Below are positions 14,704 through 22,713 of a stretch of DNA of 28,880 nt, in pieces. The first letter of the stretch is position 1; each line of letters begins with the position of its first letter. Below the pieces are notes generated by a model. It had not been told where the DNA came from, searched no databases, and worked only from the letters and a program-made list of their open reading frames with translations. The translations under genes and the position numbers were made by a program. The stretch spans positions 26,582 through 55,461 of the forward strand of contig DIMW01000008.1 in the NCBI GenBank assembly GCA_002425765.1, written 5' to 3'. This stretch comes from Spirochaetaceae bacterium UBA5556 (GTDB lineage Bacteria > Spirochaetota > Spirochaetia > Treponematales > Rectinemataceae).

Positions 14704-16809
14704 ATGATACATATTTTCCCCGAACCCAAGATCGTCCGAGAACTCGAGGGCCGCACGGAACCTTTCAGCGAGCTCGCCATCGACTTCGGCGGCCTGCCGG
14801 AGGCGGAAAAAGCGGATTTGCTGGACATCGCCCGCATGCGTCTCTGGAACCGCAAAGACATGCGCGTTTCGGCGGGCGCCACAGGCGAAAACTCCATCAG
14901 GGTCGGTTCCGTCCGCGACCTCTCGGGCATCAAGGCCGAAGATCGCGACCTTTTTCTGAAGCAGGGATACTGCCTGAAAATCGAAAAAAATCAAATCCTT
15001 CTCAAATACCAGGAAAAATCGGGGTTCATCTACGCGATCACCACCCTGAAGCAACTCCTGATCAGGGAGAACGGCAGGTCTGTACTCCCCTGCTGCGAAA
15101 TTACGGACTGGCCTTCAGTGGAGCACCGCGCCGTTGCCCCTACTTTCTCATGGTACGCGGGCTACGGCCGCCTCGGTTTCGACATGCAGCTCTGGGGCCG
15201 CGACGAATGGCTCGAGTACCTCAATGTCTGCATCGACAGCAAAATAAACCAGATGAACATGGTCATGTACGGATACTGGCCGTTCGAGCTCAAGGAGTAC
15301 CCCGAGACGGTCTTCCGGGATGTGTCCGTCAAAATCTGGAACAAGGAGAACAGGCGCTGGCTGACCGTGCGCTACTCGCACCCGAACATCGAGGAAAACT
15401 TCCTGGCCGACTTCATCGCGATGGCCCACCGATTCGACTTCAAGATATTCGCGTACGTGGGGCTCAATTCCTACAACGGCGCGTACAGCATCAAGCACCC
15501 CGAGAAGCGCATGGTGAAGCCCGCCGGCTCGCACTTCATGAACGACTTCGACTCGCTCTGCCTCAGCGACGAGGGCAACATCGGCTATATCCTCGCGAGC
15601 ATGAGAAAGATCGCCCGGCTCGGCTTCGACGGCTTCACGCTCGAGGAGAGCGAGGAAGGTTTCTGGTTCTGCACCTGTGAGAGGTGCCAGGAGCGCTGGG
15701 GCGCGACCTCGGTCTCCCCGGTCGAGGCGAAGCACAAGGCCAACGTGTGGCTTCTAAATCTGATCTACGAAGAGATACGGAAGGTGAACCCCGCGGCGGT
15801 CATCGGCATCCGCGCGTTCAGGCAGCCCCCTCTCGAAAAGGATCCGGCGTTCCTGAGGGAATGCGTGAAGAGCATGCCTGAGGACATCAAGCTCTTCTGG
15901 GCACCCGCCCTCTATGTTCCACCCACGGAATTCAAGAAGTGGATAGCCGCGTTCGGCAGAGACAGAATCTGGGGGCGGGACACCGAGGCCAACGCGATCA
16001 CCTCGACCATGGGCCGGCTCTTCCGCGTGTTCGAGTCCAACATGATCCGCTACGCGGACGAGCCCAACGCGCAGGTCATCGAGCGCGACATCGAGCAGCA
16101 CATGACGAGCGCGGCGGAGGGCGTCAGCGGGATCAACGGCTTCATGTTCGAGTGGTACGGGCTCTTCATGTTCCAGTGGGCACACGGCAACTACGGCTGG
16201 GGCTCCAGGATGGACAAGGAAGAATTCTTCCGGCTCTCCTGCGAGGCGACCTTCGGAGAAGAGCTCGGCGACAGGGTCCTCTTCGCGCTGAGGAGCATAC
16301 TCACGATACACGAGAGCCAGATGCCCTTCTACACGACGCCCTTCCCCTTCCAGAAGAACAGGATCACGAAGACGGACATCCCGGAAATCATGCGCGCCAA
16401 GCTGCGGCATCCCGGGCTCCTGGAAGAAATACACGCCATCCAGCGCGAACTTGAAAAAGACCCGCAGTTCGCCGAGTACATACCGCACTTCGCCCGGATC
16501 GAAAACGCCGAGCGCAGAAACGCCGTCATCTACGACATGGCGCTCGCGTCGCTGAAATACGAGGACGCGGCTTCGCCCGAGGAGAAAGAGCGTTTGCTCG
16601 ACGAGATCCTCCAGTATAACGAGGCGGATTTCGACCTCGTGAAGGACATGTTCTTCGACATCAACCCGGTCAGCGAGTCGGGGGTCAAGAGCTGCATGTA
16701 CCCCTACCACGAGATCAGGCGCCTGATCCACAACATCAGGCACCCCGAGGCACCCGACGACGCGATCGTCTGCTCGGGCATCGAGGCGCTGGGATGGCTG
16801 TGGCTATGA
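14704..16809 (+). CDS. GH20-like/DUF4838-like glycoside hydrolase family protein
   Basis: A 701-residue protein with no signal peptide. Residues 1-~125 resemble the small alpha/beta domain that precedes the barrel in hexosaminidases and alpha-glucuronidases (YCLKIEKNQILLKYQEKSGF, IYAITTLKQLLI). A TIM-barrel-like region follows (WPSVEHRAVAPTFSWYAGYG, FIAMAHRFDFKIFAYVGLNS). The segment GFDGFTLEESEEGFWFC (from residue 307) has an adjacent acidic pair in the position where GH20-type enzymes keep their Asp-Glu. CTCERCQERWG just after it recalls the Cys cluster in DUF4838 proteins. The C-terminal ~200 residues are helical. ATG 14704 has a perfect AGGAGG site. Probable role: cytosolic cleavage of an imported N-acetylhexosaminide or uronoside. 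The exact GH family is uncertain. Confidence 0.75.
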   Translation: MIHIFPEPKIVRELEGRTEPFSELAIDFGGLPEAEKADLLDIARMRLWNRKDMRVSAGATGENSIRVGSVRDLSGIKAEDRDLFLKQGYCLKIEKNQILLKYQEKSGFIYAITTLKQLLIRENGRSVLPCCEITDWPSVEHRAVAPTFSWYAGYGRLGFDMQLWGRDEWLEYLNVCIDSKINQMNMVMYGYWPFELKEYPETVFRDVSVKIWNKENRRWLTVRYSHPNIEENFLADFIAMAHRFDFKIFAYVGLNSYNGAYSIKHPEKRMVKPAGSHFMNDFDSLCLSDEGNIGYILASMRKIARLGFDGFTLEESEEGFWFCTCERCQERWGATSVSPVEAKHKANVWLLNLIYEEIRKVNPAAVIGIRAFRQPPLEKDPAFLRECVKSMPEDIKLFWAPALYVPPTEFKKWIAAFGRDRIWGRDTEANAITSTMGRLFRVFESNMIRYADEPNAQVIERDIEQHMTSAAEGVSGINGFMFEWYGLFMFQWAHGNYGWGSRMDKEEFFRLSCEATFGEELGDRVLFALRSILTIHESQMPFYTTPFPFQKNRITKTDIPEIMRAKLRHPGLLEEIHAIQRELEKDPQFAEYIPHFARIENAERRNAVIYDMALASLKYEDAASPEEKERLLDEILQYNEADFDLVKDMFFDINPVSESGVKSCMYPYHEIRRLIHNIRHPEAPDDAIVCSGIEALGWLWL

Positions 16810-17861
16810 AAGAGAATAGCCCCATCAGATGGAATCTGAATCCATCCATGTTCGCGGAAAAGGAGCGGCTCATCCTCGAATCCCCAGCATTTTCCGCGAG
16901 CACCTTCCGGTACGGTTCGGGGGTCGAGGCGCTCCGCGTCCGGGCGGGCCGCGGCGAATTCGTCTGGCTCCCCTACCTGGGCCAGCAGGTCTGGGACTGG
17001 CGCGTCGACGACAAAAGCCTCAAGTTTGAGGGTTTCATGGAAGAACCGTCCTATGGAAAAAACTTCCTGCAGAACTACGGCGGATTCCTCATCCACTGCG
17101 GCATGACCGCGATGGGCAATCCCGGCCCGCGCGACGCGCACCTCCACCACGGAGAACTGCCCGTCGCGCGCTTCGACGAGGCGTGGATCGAAACAGGGCC
17201 GGATGACGGCCGCGAAAAGGAACTTTCGCTCTGCGGGCACATCCACTGGAAAGTGCCTTTCGTGGCGGAGTACCGCTGTACGCCATCGCTGCGGATATCG
17301 GCGGACGGTCTGCGGCTGCGCGCCGAAGTGCGCCTGGAAAACCCGACATCCCGCGACTTGGAGTACATGTACCTCGCGCACATCAACTTCGCCTTTGCGG
17401 GGGCCGAGAAAATACTGTCGACCGTTCCCTTCGACGCTGCGCACGCCACCGTCAGGGAGGAGATCAGGCCAAGCCTGGAAAGGCCAGGCCTGACCGCGAA
17501 CCCCGCCCTCATCCAGCGCATCGATGGGGAGGCGGCCTACGAGCCCGAACTGGTGGCGATTTTGAACCACAAAGACGCGGCCATGCCCGCCGGTTCGATA
17601 CTGGTCCACAAAGACGGCAGCGTGCGCTGGGTGCGCCAGGACAGCCCCGAGCTCGACCATCACGTGATATGGATCACCCACAACCGCGACCGAGGCGCCT
17701 GCGGATTCCACCTCCCCGCGACAGCCGGCCCCACGGGACTCGCGAGCGAGAAAGCGCAGGGCAATCTGAAGCGTCTGCCCGCCGGCGGCGGCGTCACCCT
17801 CCGCTACGAGTGCGGATTCGCCGACAGGCTCGGGGACGCGCCCATCGCCGGCGCACATTGA
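16794..17861 (+). CDS. DUF4432-like protein, aldose-1-epimerase fold
   Basis: A 355-residue cytosolic protein resembling the DUF4432 branch of the galactose-mutarotase superfamily. Features are EALRVRAGRGEFVWLPYLGQ, LQNYGGFLIHCGMTAMGNPG, the His-containing DAHLHHGELP, LRLRAEVRLENPTSRDLEYM followed by AHINF, and a late Glu/Asp-rich beta region. Members of this fold interconvert sugar anomers or bind sugar rings. The gene overlaps the glycosidase gene by 16 bases. ATG 16794 has GAGG 7 bases upstream; ATG 16806, which forms ATGA with the preceding stop, is an alternative start four codons later. Placement after the glycosidase suggests it acts on the released sugar. Confidence 0.8.
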   Translation: MAVAMKENSPIRWNLNPSMFAEKERLILESPAFSASTFRYGSGVEALRVRAGRGEFVWLPYLGQQVWDWRVDDKSLKFEGFMEEPSYGKNFLQNYGGFLIHCGMTAMGNPGPRDAHLHHGELPVARFDEAWIETGPDDGREKELSLCGHIHWKVPFVAEYRCTPSLRISADGLRLRAEVRLENPTSRDLEYMYLAHINFAFAGAEKILSTVPFDAAHATVREEIRPSLERPGLTANPALIQRIDGEAAYEPELVAILNHKDAAMPAGSILVHKDGSVRWVRQDSPELDHHVIWITHNRDRGACGFHLPATAGPTGLASEKAQGNLKRLPAGGGVTLRYECGFADRLGDAPIAGAH

Positions 17862-17943
17862 ACGCCGCACGAAATTGTGCTTCGGCGGCGATGGCGGTGC
17901 GCTCCCATGGGCACCCCATCCGGAGCACCGAAAGGAGACATAC

Positions 17944-18321
17944 ATGCAAGCGCAGCAGAACGACATGGGCAGGACACAGTGGGTGTACCCCGACCTCGAA
18001 CTGCCTCCCCCGGGTGACTTCCCTCTGAAAGGGCATGAATCCCTCATCATCCTGAACATGAACGCCGCCGACGCCTCCGTCGCCTTAACGCTCTATTTCA
18101 CCGACAGAGAACCCGTCATGCTCGCTCCCGTCAAAGTTCCCGGCCAGCGTGTCCGCTGCCTGCGGATGGACAAGGTGGACGACATCGGCATCCAGATTCC
18201 CCGGGAGACACAGTACGCCCTGCGCCTCCTCTCGGACCTGCCCGTCGTCGCCCAGTACGGCAGACTGGACACGCGCCCGCAGAATATGGCCTTCTACACG
18301 GTGATGGGGTACAGCGGGTGA
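17944..18321 (+). CDS. ASRT-family protein (Anabaena sensory rhodopsin transducer-like), stand-alone
   Basis: A 125-residue soluble beta-sandwich protein. The family signature is clear: GRTQWVYPDLELPP near the N-terminus, then HESLIILNMNAADASVALTLYF, TDREPVML, VPGQRVRCLRMDKVDDIGIQIP, and LPVVAQYGRLDTRPQNMAFYTV. The founding member transduces the Anabaena rhodopsin signal, but most relatives occur without a rhodopsin and are thought to bind small molecules, probably sugars. No rhodopsin gene is visible here, and the gene ends a sugar-processing operon. ATG 17944 has AAGGAGA at 17932-17938. A sugar-sensing or binding role is inferred. The 82-base gap before it has no terminator. Confidence 0.9.
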   Translation: MQAQQNDMGRTQWVYPDLELPPPGDFPLKGHESLIILNMNAADASVALTLYFTDREPVMLAPVKVPGQRVRCLRMDKVDDIGIQIPRETQYALRLLSDLPVVAQYGRLDTRPQNMAFYTVMGYSG

Positions 18322-18322
18322 A

Positions 18323-18406
18323 CCGGGCCGCCCCGGCCTGCGGTGTTACTCAGGGTGCTGAGTGTTGCCCTATCATACCACTCCCTTGGGAATTTTTTCT
18401 ATTTTG
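18323..18406 (+). terminator. Possible terminator region of the sugar operon
   Basis: Three small hairpins occur in the 146-base convergent gap: CCGGG/CCCGG (18323-18336), ACTCAG/CTGAGT (18348-18363), and TCCC-TT-GGGA (18382-18391) directly followed by ATTTTTTCT. Only the last has a T-run, and its stem is short. Confidence 0.35.
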
Positions 18407-18467
18407 CATTTGTGGGTTCCGTATAGATCGTTCTCCTCAAGCGTGTAGCCCATTTTACAGAACACTT

Positions 18468-19283
18468 CTATGATTGAGAATGCTTGATTTGCCGCCGGAT
18501 TATCCGCTCGTCGAACACATTCACTATGAGAATTACGAGTCCGATGCATCCTAAGAACACAGGCCATGTCCAGTATGCACATCGGAAATATTTCAAATGG
18601 TTAAATATGATTATCGCAATATTCGAGAGCGAAGCCAATAAAATGAGAGCGCAGATGGCGATATATTCAATTCTTCGCCGCGCCATCAGCAGGACGATGG
18701 ACGAATCGAGTTCTTCCATATCCTCGACGGTGAGGATATTCGCCTTTCGAAACACCAACGCGAAAAAACAACGGGGAATGATAAATCTTATTCCACCCAT
18801 TCTTTCTTCAATCCGTCGATCAACCGCTCTCAGTGCCTCTTTGAGTCTCTGTTCCATAGTTTTGAGCATCGCAACGGGATAATAGGAGGAAAGAAGTATG
18901 AGCATGATTGTAATTTTAAAGAGCAAGAATACGGAAAGGGCGCCGACTGGATGGCGTGCGGCGCTTGCGCCGAAAATGGGGTTGGTCTCGACAACATTCG
19001 CGCTCACGACGGGATCGAGCAAGGCCCATAAGGTAGAAAGAATATCAACCACCGATACCGCAATACCCCATACGAGCGGACGCGATACCTTGCGTATCAT
19101 GCCGTTGGCGAGAAGCCAGACACTGACGGCGAGACTGACGGCTGCGGTGGTTATAAAGGCTATGGTTAGAGAATAATACTATATGAACATGCACCACATG
19201 ACGACAATGGTATATGTCCACAGCAAATTGGGCATCAGAATTGCTTTCTGCACTGTATTCAGTTCCGCGTAACGCGAATCCAT
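18468..19283 (-). pseudogene. Broken copy of the multi-helix DUF5658-like membrane protein gene
   Basis: This is a full-length duplicate of the gene at 24482-25297, with the same 816 bp and no length change. The start (ATG at 19283, MDSRYAELNTVQKAILMPNL) is identical in context, but codon 35, CAG in the intact copy, is TAG here (19179-19181), ending translation after 34 residues. Downstream the frame stays open to the normal end (...IIRRQIKHSQS); the last 210 residues could be made from an internal ATG at 19100 and differ from the intact copy by about 25 substitutions. The product would have several membrane helices and the D..ST...E.NP pattern (VDILSTLWALLDP, VVETNPIFG) reminiscent of DUF5658. 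A strong promoter sits immediately upstream. Whether a short form is made is unknown. Confidence 0.75.
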
Positions 19284-19302
19284 GCAACAGCCACCAACTT
19301 TC

Positions 19303-19330
19303 ATTATAGATGCACTGTCGAGCGGCGCAA
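19303..19330 (-). promoter_or_regulatory. Shared promoter, copy A
   Basis: On the minus strand: -35 TTGCGC (19330-19325), 16-base spacer, perfect -10 TATAAT (19308-19303), then the leader GAAAGTTGGTGGCTGT. The same arrangement occurs at 25950-25923 and 28232-28259. This copy reads directly into the broken membrane-protein gene, whose ATG is about 20 bases downstream. Confidence 0.7.
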
Positions 19331-19345
19331 TGGGTTTTTCCGGGA

Positions 19346-19831
19346 CTATACTACCTCCGTCACGACACCGGCCTTCATCAAAAGGGGAATGGAAAGCATG
19401 CTGTTTTCGGCATCTGATTCGCTTTGATATGCAAGAGCGCGTCGCACAACTTCATTTATGACGGCCGACTCACGAAATTCGAGATAACGGCCGATACCTG
19501 CCACATCGTCGTCATGCCCATGAACATAGTGTGAAGGCCTGTGGTACCAGAATTCGGCATTCTTCATGGCCAGGCGCCTCTCCCCGTAGCAAAACAGGAG
19601 AAAGGCCGCGGAACACACCTTTCCCGCTGCACAGGTATCAAAGGGGATCTCGAAATACCGACAGAAGGCCACGATATCTATGACGTCATCGATGCTGCCT
19701 CCCTCGGAGTCGATCGAGAGCATCGCTCTCGTGTTCTCTTCACGGAGGGCGAGTATCCTCTTCTGAAGAACGGCAGCGGCCAAATCCCCCTCTCCAAGTA
19801 TTCCCTCTATGCTAATCGTACTGGAGCACAT
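19346..19831 (-). CDS. ClpP-like serine protease with intact Ser/His
   Basis: A 161-residue member of the ClpP/crotonase-fold protease group, shorter than ClpP (~200). The oxyanion loop reads LSIDSEGGSIDDV (ClpP INSPGGSV). The nucleophile elbow is AAGKVCSAAFLLF with Ser74, and YHRPS supplies His97, 23 residues later, close to the spacing in ClpP; D140 (SESDAEN) may complete the triad. No signal peptide is seen. ATG 19831 is chosen because GAGG lies 6 bases upstream; it overlaps the upstream gene by 20 bases, so the pair is coupled. The upstream gene encodes an inactive homologue, so the two may form a mixed ring or dimer. The substrate may be one of the membrane proteins of the locus (inference). 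Confidence 0.75.
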   Translation of the reverse strand: MCSSTISIEGILGEGDLAAAVLQKRILALREENTRAMLSIDSEGGSIDDVIDIVAFCRYFEIPFDTCAAGKVCSAAFLLFCYGERRLAMKNAEFWYHRPSHYVHGHDDDVAGIGRYLEFRESAVINEVVRRALAYQSESDAENSMLSIPLLMKAGVVTEVV

Positions 19832-20372
19832 CGAAGACCTCATCGACCAAATGCAGCTGCAAAGCCTCGGAGGGAAGGATCGGTCTATTGTTGCCATTCA
19901 GTATTTTCTCCCGAAGGACCTCCCGGGGAGTATCGGATCGCTGCTCCAGAAAATGGAGAAGGCTTTCCCTGCGCTGTTCGAACATGCGCGCATAGCCCTG
20001 TATTTTCGAGGCATTGACGAAGCCGACATCTTCGAATACATCCGTCGTCGTTATGCGGGTTCCGGAAGAGACGATCCGGTTGCCGGTAGAAGCGAAGAGC
20101 AGCAGTGCCGCTTCCTCCAGACAGCAGCCAAAGGAAAAAACGTTGGTCTTGAAGGGCACAAGATGCTCAAAACCGAGTATCTCCATCACGTCGTCGTAGG
20201 TTCCGCCAAGGCTGTGGAGCATGAGAGTTACATCATCCGATCCGGACGCGAAGCCAGCCAGCTGCTCTGTCACTTCCTTGGCGCTGACATGTGGAGTCGT
20301 CGAATCGTCCTCATCGACACCCACCCGGCCGTACATGAAAATCGTTCTCGTCCAGTCAGAAATGGTATTCAT
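19812..20372 (-). CDS. ClpP-like protein lacking the catalytic triad
   Basis: A 186-residue protein with the ClpP fold pattern: a strand then LMLHSLGGTYDDVMEIL for the oxyanion loop, and FSFGCCLEEAALLLFAS for the nucleophile elbow. At the Ser position (G-x-A-A-S in ClpP) it has Glu86. Where ClpP has the His it has TTTD (108-111), and the Asp region reads NGNNRP. It is therefore probably catalytically dead, as ClpR-type partners are. ATG 20372 has GAGG 5 bases upstream; an in-frame GTG two codons earlier is also possible. It begins just after the TGA of the small membrane protein and overlaps the active homologue by 20 bases. Confidence 0.75.
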   Translation of the reverse strand: MNTISDWTRTIFMYGRVGVDEDDSTTPHVSAKEVTEQLAGFASGSDDVTLMLHSLGGTYDDVMEILGFEHLVPFKTNVFSFGCCLEEAALLLFASTGNRIVSSGTRITTTDVFEDVGFVNASKIQGYARMFEQRRESLLHFLEQRSDTPREVLREKILNGNNRPILPSEALQLHLVDEVFDVLQYD

Positions 20373-20374
20373 GG

Positions 20375-20632
20375 TCACCTCGTATTGTCGGAGACTTCAT
20401 GGTTTCGACCGGCGTGCCGTATATTCAGAGATCCCTTGCTGTAAGGTAAGACATACTCCGGGTCTACCTGAAGAGTATAGTGCACAATGAGTTTCAGTAG
20501 TATTACTATGAGCACCACCACAAAGAGAGTGATAGTCACCGATCTCCAGAAATGACGGAGCGGGACCAATTCGTCAAAGTCCTGCAGTCGGGGATTATCC
20601 GGGAGCGATTTGTTTGTAATGAGGAATTTCAT
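20375..20632 (-). CDS. Small single-helix membrane protein
   Basis: An 85-residue protein: a charged N-terminus (MKFLITNKSLPDNPRLQDFD), one transmembrane helix near 36-56 (VTITLFVVVLIVILLKLIVH) and a short polar tail. No family is recognised. ATG 20632 is chosen for the perfect AAGGAGG 5 bases upstream. The frame extends to an ATG at 20674, but the extra 14 residues (MKKGIVSAYGKEAR) match the start of the CPBP protease gene and look like a duplication remnant. It sits in the minus-strand operon between another membrane protein and the ClpP-like pair. Confidence 0.7.
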   Translation of the reverse strand: MKFLITNKSLPDNPRLQDFDELVPLRHFWRSVTITLFVVVLIVILLKLIVHYTLQVDPEYVLPYSKGSLNIRHAGRNHEVSDNTR

Positions 20633-20639
20633 ACGCGCC

Positions 20640-20690
20640 TCCTTCCCATAGGCCGAAACAATCCCCTTTTTCATTGCAGAATGACCTCAC
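20640..20690 (-). repeat. Remnant copy of the CPBP gene start
   Basis: About 50 bp, roughly 80% identical by eye to 22609-22660. Both carry GAGGTC, CTGCA, an ATG and the codons for MKK-x-IVSAYGK. Here it is followed by an unrelated small gene rather than a protease. Confidence 0.65.
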
Positions 20691-21343
20691 TGCAGCACAT
20701 GGACACACAGGGACTCGGAGATAGCACAGGGAAGCAAAAGCAGCATATACAACAAATACATCCCTTTGACATGACTGCCGTCCAAATATTCCACCCAGAC
20801 CTTGCTGTTGTACTTTCTGTATTTCCTTATTATCACGATGATCTCTTTGGTGCATACCAGCTTCCAGAACAGGTCGAGCGGCGCTTCGACTACGGAATAT
20901 CCCACCAACACCGCAAGCCTCAGAGTGTCGTGCGCGGGAAGGGTCGTCGCCGATGCTTTGAAAAAGAGCGAGAGTTCCATACCCAAATTAGGAAACGCAG
21001 GTACCTTCACTATGAATTGATAGAAGAAGAACAACGGAGAGACAAGCATAATCGCAAAGTAACGATTCAATAACACCACAATAGAATTCCAGCCCCAGAT
21101 AATCAGTGTATCGAGGATGAAAAGCACAGGAACTGACAGTTTGAATACATCTAAGGGAAACATAGACTGATTTTTTTGGACAGGATGCAGGTCGTGGGCT
21201 TGGTAGAAATCGTTTCTGGACTCGAAGGTGTTGGAGAAAGCGAAAAACGCGATGGTCGCCACGACGATGAAGAGTGCGATGAACAACAGTGTCTTTTCGC
21301 GCCAGAATTCTCTGGCGCTCGCCTTCACTTTTAGCGAAGGCAA
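20687..21343 (-). CDS. Multi-helix membrane protein, unknown function
   Basis: A 218-residue integral membrane protein with about five hydrophobic segments: TLLFIALFIVVATIAFFAFS (residues ~19-38), VFKLSVPVLFILDTLIIWGW, YFAIMLVSPLFFFYQFIV, LAVLVGYSVVEAPLDLFWKL and LLYMLLLLPCAISESL. No motif or family is recognised. The start is uncertain: TTG 21343 lies 22 bases after the upstream stop and opens the frame, but no good ribosome site is visible; GTG 21328 is an alternative. It is in the minus-strand operon, and its stop lies just inside the CPBP-start remnant. Confidence 0.65.
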   Translation of the reverse strand: MPSLKVKASAREFWREKTLLFIALFIVVATIAFFAFSNTFESRNDFYQAHDLHPVQKNQSMFPLDVFKLSVPVLFILDTLIIWGWNSIVVLLNRYFAIMLVSPLFFFYQFIVKVPAFPNLGMELSLFFKASATTLPAHDTLRLAVLVGYSVVEAPLDLFWKLVCTKEIIVIIRKYRKYNSKVWVEYLDGSHVKGMYLLYMLLLLPCAISESLCVHVLQ

Positions 21344-21365
21344 ACTGATACGTTGTTGTCTAAGC

Positions 21366-21830
21366 TTATGGCCCCTCGGAGCCTATGGGCACCACCGGCG
21401 CGTCCACGGGCACCCTGAAATAACGATTCGTTTCTCCAAGGTCCATAACAGCACCAAACTTTTCTGGCTTTATACTTTCGAAATACAGCGAGTTGCCGTC
21501 TTCACTGTAGACAATGACCAGGGACCCTGGTATCAGTTCCTCACTCATCGTTCCCCAGCCGCCTTCAAAAATGAATCTGTAACCTTCCTGCCTATAGGAA
21601 CTCACTTTGAATTCTCCAACAGCAACATCAATGTAAGGTTCTTCTGCGCCAAGGTCTATCACCACCACTTCATTGTTGACGGGATTCTCCCCCCAAGAGA
21701 ATGCCTTGGTATAATTCATATTCCAGTCCCACATAGACCAAACCCCCGAGGGGTTAATCTGAGGTTGAGAACCTGCCATGGCTGCACATGAAAAAATGAA
21801 CAAGAATGAGAAAATGCCTTGTAACTTCAT
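21366..21830 (-). CDS. Small secreted or lipoprotein-like protein
   Basis: A 154-residue exported protein with a signal peptide (MKLQGIFSFLFIFSCAAMAG). Cleavage could be after AMA, or at the Cys of IFSC if it is a lipoprotein with a relaxed spirochaetal lipobox. The mature part is beta-rich and aromatic (PSGVWSMWDWNMNYTKAFSW, VAVGEFKVSSYRQEGYRFIF, GSLVIVYSEDGNSLYFES), compatible with a small lipocalin-like barrel. No family is certain. The ATG overlaps the CPBP gene's stop (ATGA, 21830-21827), so it is coupled to that membrane protease. Confidence 0.7.
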   Translation of the reverse strand: MKLQGIFSFLFIFSCAAMAGSQPQINPSGVWSMWDWNMNYTKAFSWGENPVNNEVVVIDLGAEEPYIDVAVGEFKVSSYRQEGYRFIFEGGWGTMSEELIPGSLVIVYSEDGNSLYFESIKPEKFGAVMDLGETNRYFRVPVDAPVVPIGSEGP

Positions 21831-22642
21831 ATTGGCCCTTCTGCTATCATCAGTCGTTTTGTTTTCATAATTCTATATATAGCATATAACAATACAAGCA
21901 GCGATATGGTGAAGAATGCTGCCGGAGCCAGGGTGTCCACATGAAACATCCCTATCATGAAGATCGAGAAATTCCAGCAGATATGCATCTGGATGGGGAT
22001 ATAAATAATTCGGTACATTGAATACAATGTCGCAAGAAAAAAGTAGGCCTCAATAAACCTGCCCAGGAACATGACAACTGCTGCCACTGAAACGGAATAG
22101 CCGTGAATAAGAGTGAAGAAAAGCGCACTCAGGAAGACAAACCTGCGTATACCATGCTTAGTGCAATAGCTATACAAGACTTTCCTGAAGAGATACTCTT
22201 CTATCACAGGCCCAATCGCAAGCACGACAGGTAACTGATATAGATTTATCGAAGGCGGACCTTCCGTCACACCAAGTATATTCTGTAAACAATACACCAG
22301 CACAGGGAGTGCCAGAGAGGCGAGGCTGTAGAGCAGTAAATCTCCTTTTTTTGAGGAATATATCTCCTTCACGGATTTCGAGTCGTTTTTCTCAACAGAA
22401 GATTCGTCCGCATCTCTCATCCCCTCCTGTATGTACTTGCCGAGGAGAAGATAGCAGAGCACTACTATCAGCGACAGGACCGCGCCCATAATATTCATCT
22501 GAGTCGTGGACGGGCGTGTCCTTTCTATGGTTGAGGAAAGAGGCAGGAATATTGAAAGGGGGACAAAAAAGTTTATCAGCCAGGGGATCAGCAAGAAAAG
22601 CAATAGGGCCTTTCCATAGGCAGAGACAATTTCCTTTTTCAT
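21827..22642 (-). CDS. CPBP-family intramembrane metalloprotease
   Basis: A 271-residue polytopic protein. The three CPBP (Abi, Rce1-like) motifs are present: PVIEEYLFR (EExxxR), FFTLIHGYS (FxxxH) and HICWNFS (HxxxN/W). They supply the catalytic Glu and the metal-binding His residues within membrane helices. The family processes membrane or prenylated proteins, or bacteriocin/immunity peptides. ATG 22642 is chosen over an in-frame TTG at 22684 because the MKKEIVSAYGK start is also conserved, with its upstream GAGGTC, in the remnant at 20640-20690. It follows the serine-hydrolase-fold gene by 71 bases and overlaps the secreted-protein gene. Its substrate may be a neighbouring secreted protein (inference). 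Confidence 0.88.
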   Translation of the reverse strand: MKKEIVSAYGKALLLFLLIPWLINFFVPLSIFLPLSSTIERTRPSTTQMNIMGAVLSLIVVLCYLLLGKYIQEGMRDADESSVEKNDSKSVKEIYSSKKGDLLLYSLASLALPVLVYCLQNILGVTEGPPSINLYQLPVVLAIGPVIEEYLFRKVLYSYCTKHGIRRFVFLSALFFTLIHGYSVSVAAVVMFLGRFIEAYFFLATLYSMYRIIYIPIQMHICWNFSIFMIGMFHVDTLAPAAFFTISLLVLLYAIYRIMKTKRLMIAEGPI

Positions 22643-22713
22643 CTGCAGGGGGACCTCGTTAGCACCTCTTTTCTGGATAACCAATATCGCCTATTTCCAT
22701 GCTCGCCTTCAAT

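Noticed and set aside
18373..18582. Minus-strand 69-codon ORF after the broken membrane-protein gene
   Set aside because: Its first part is an out-of-frame reading of that gene and the remainder has no start signal; no homologous ORF persists at the other copy.
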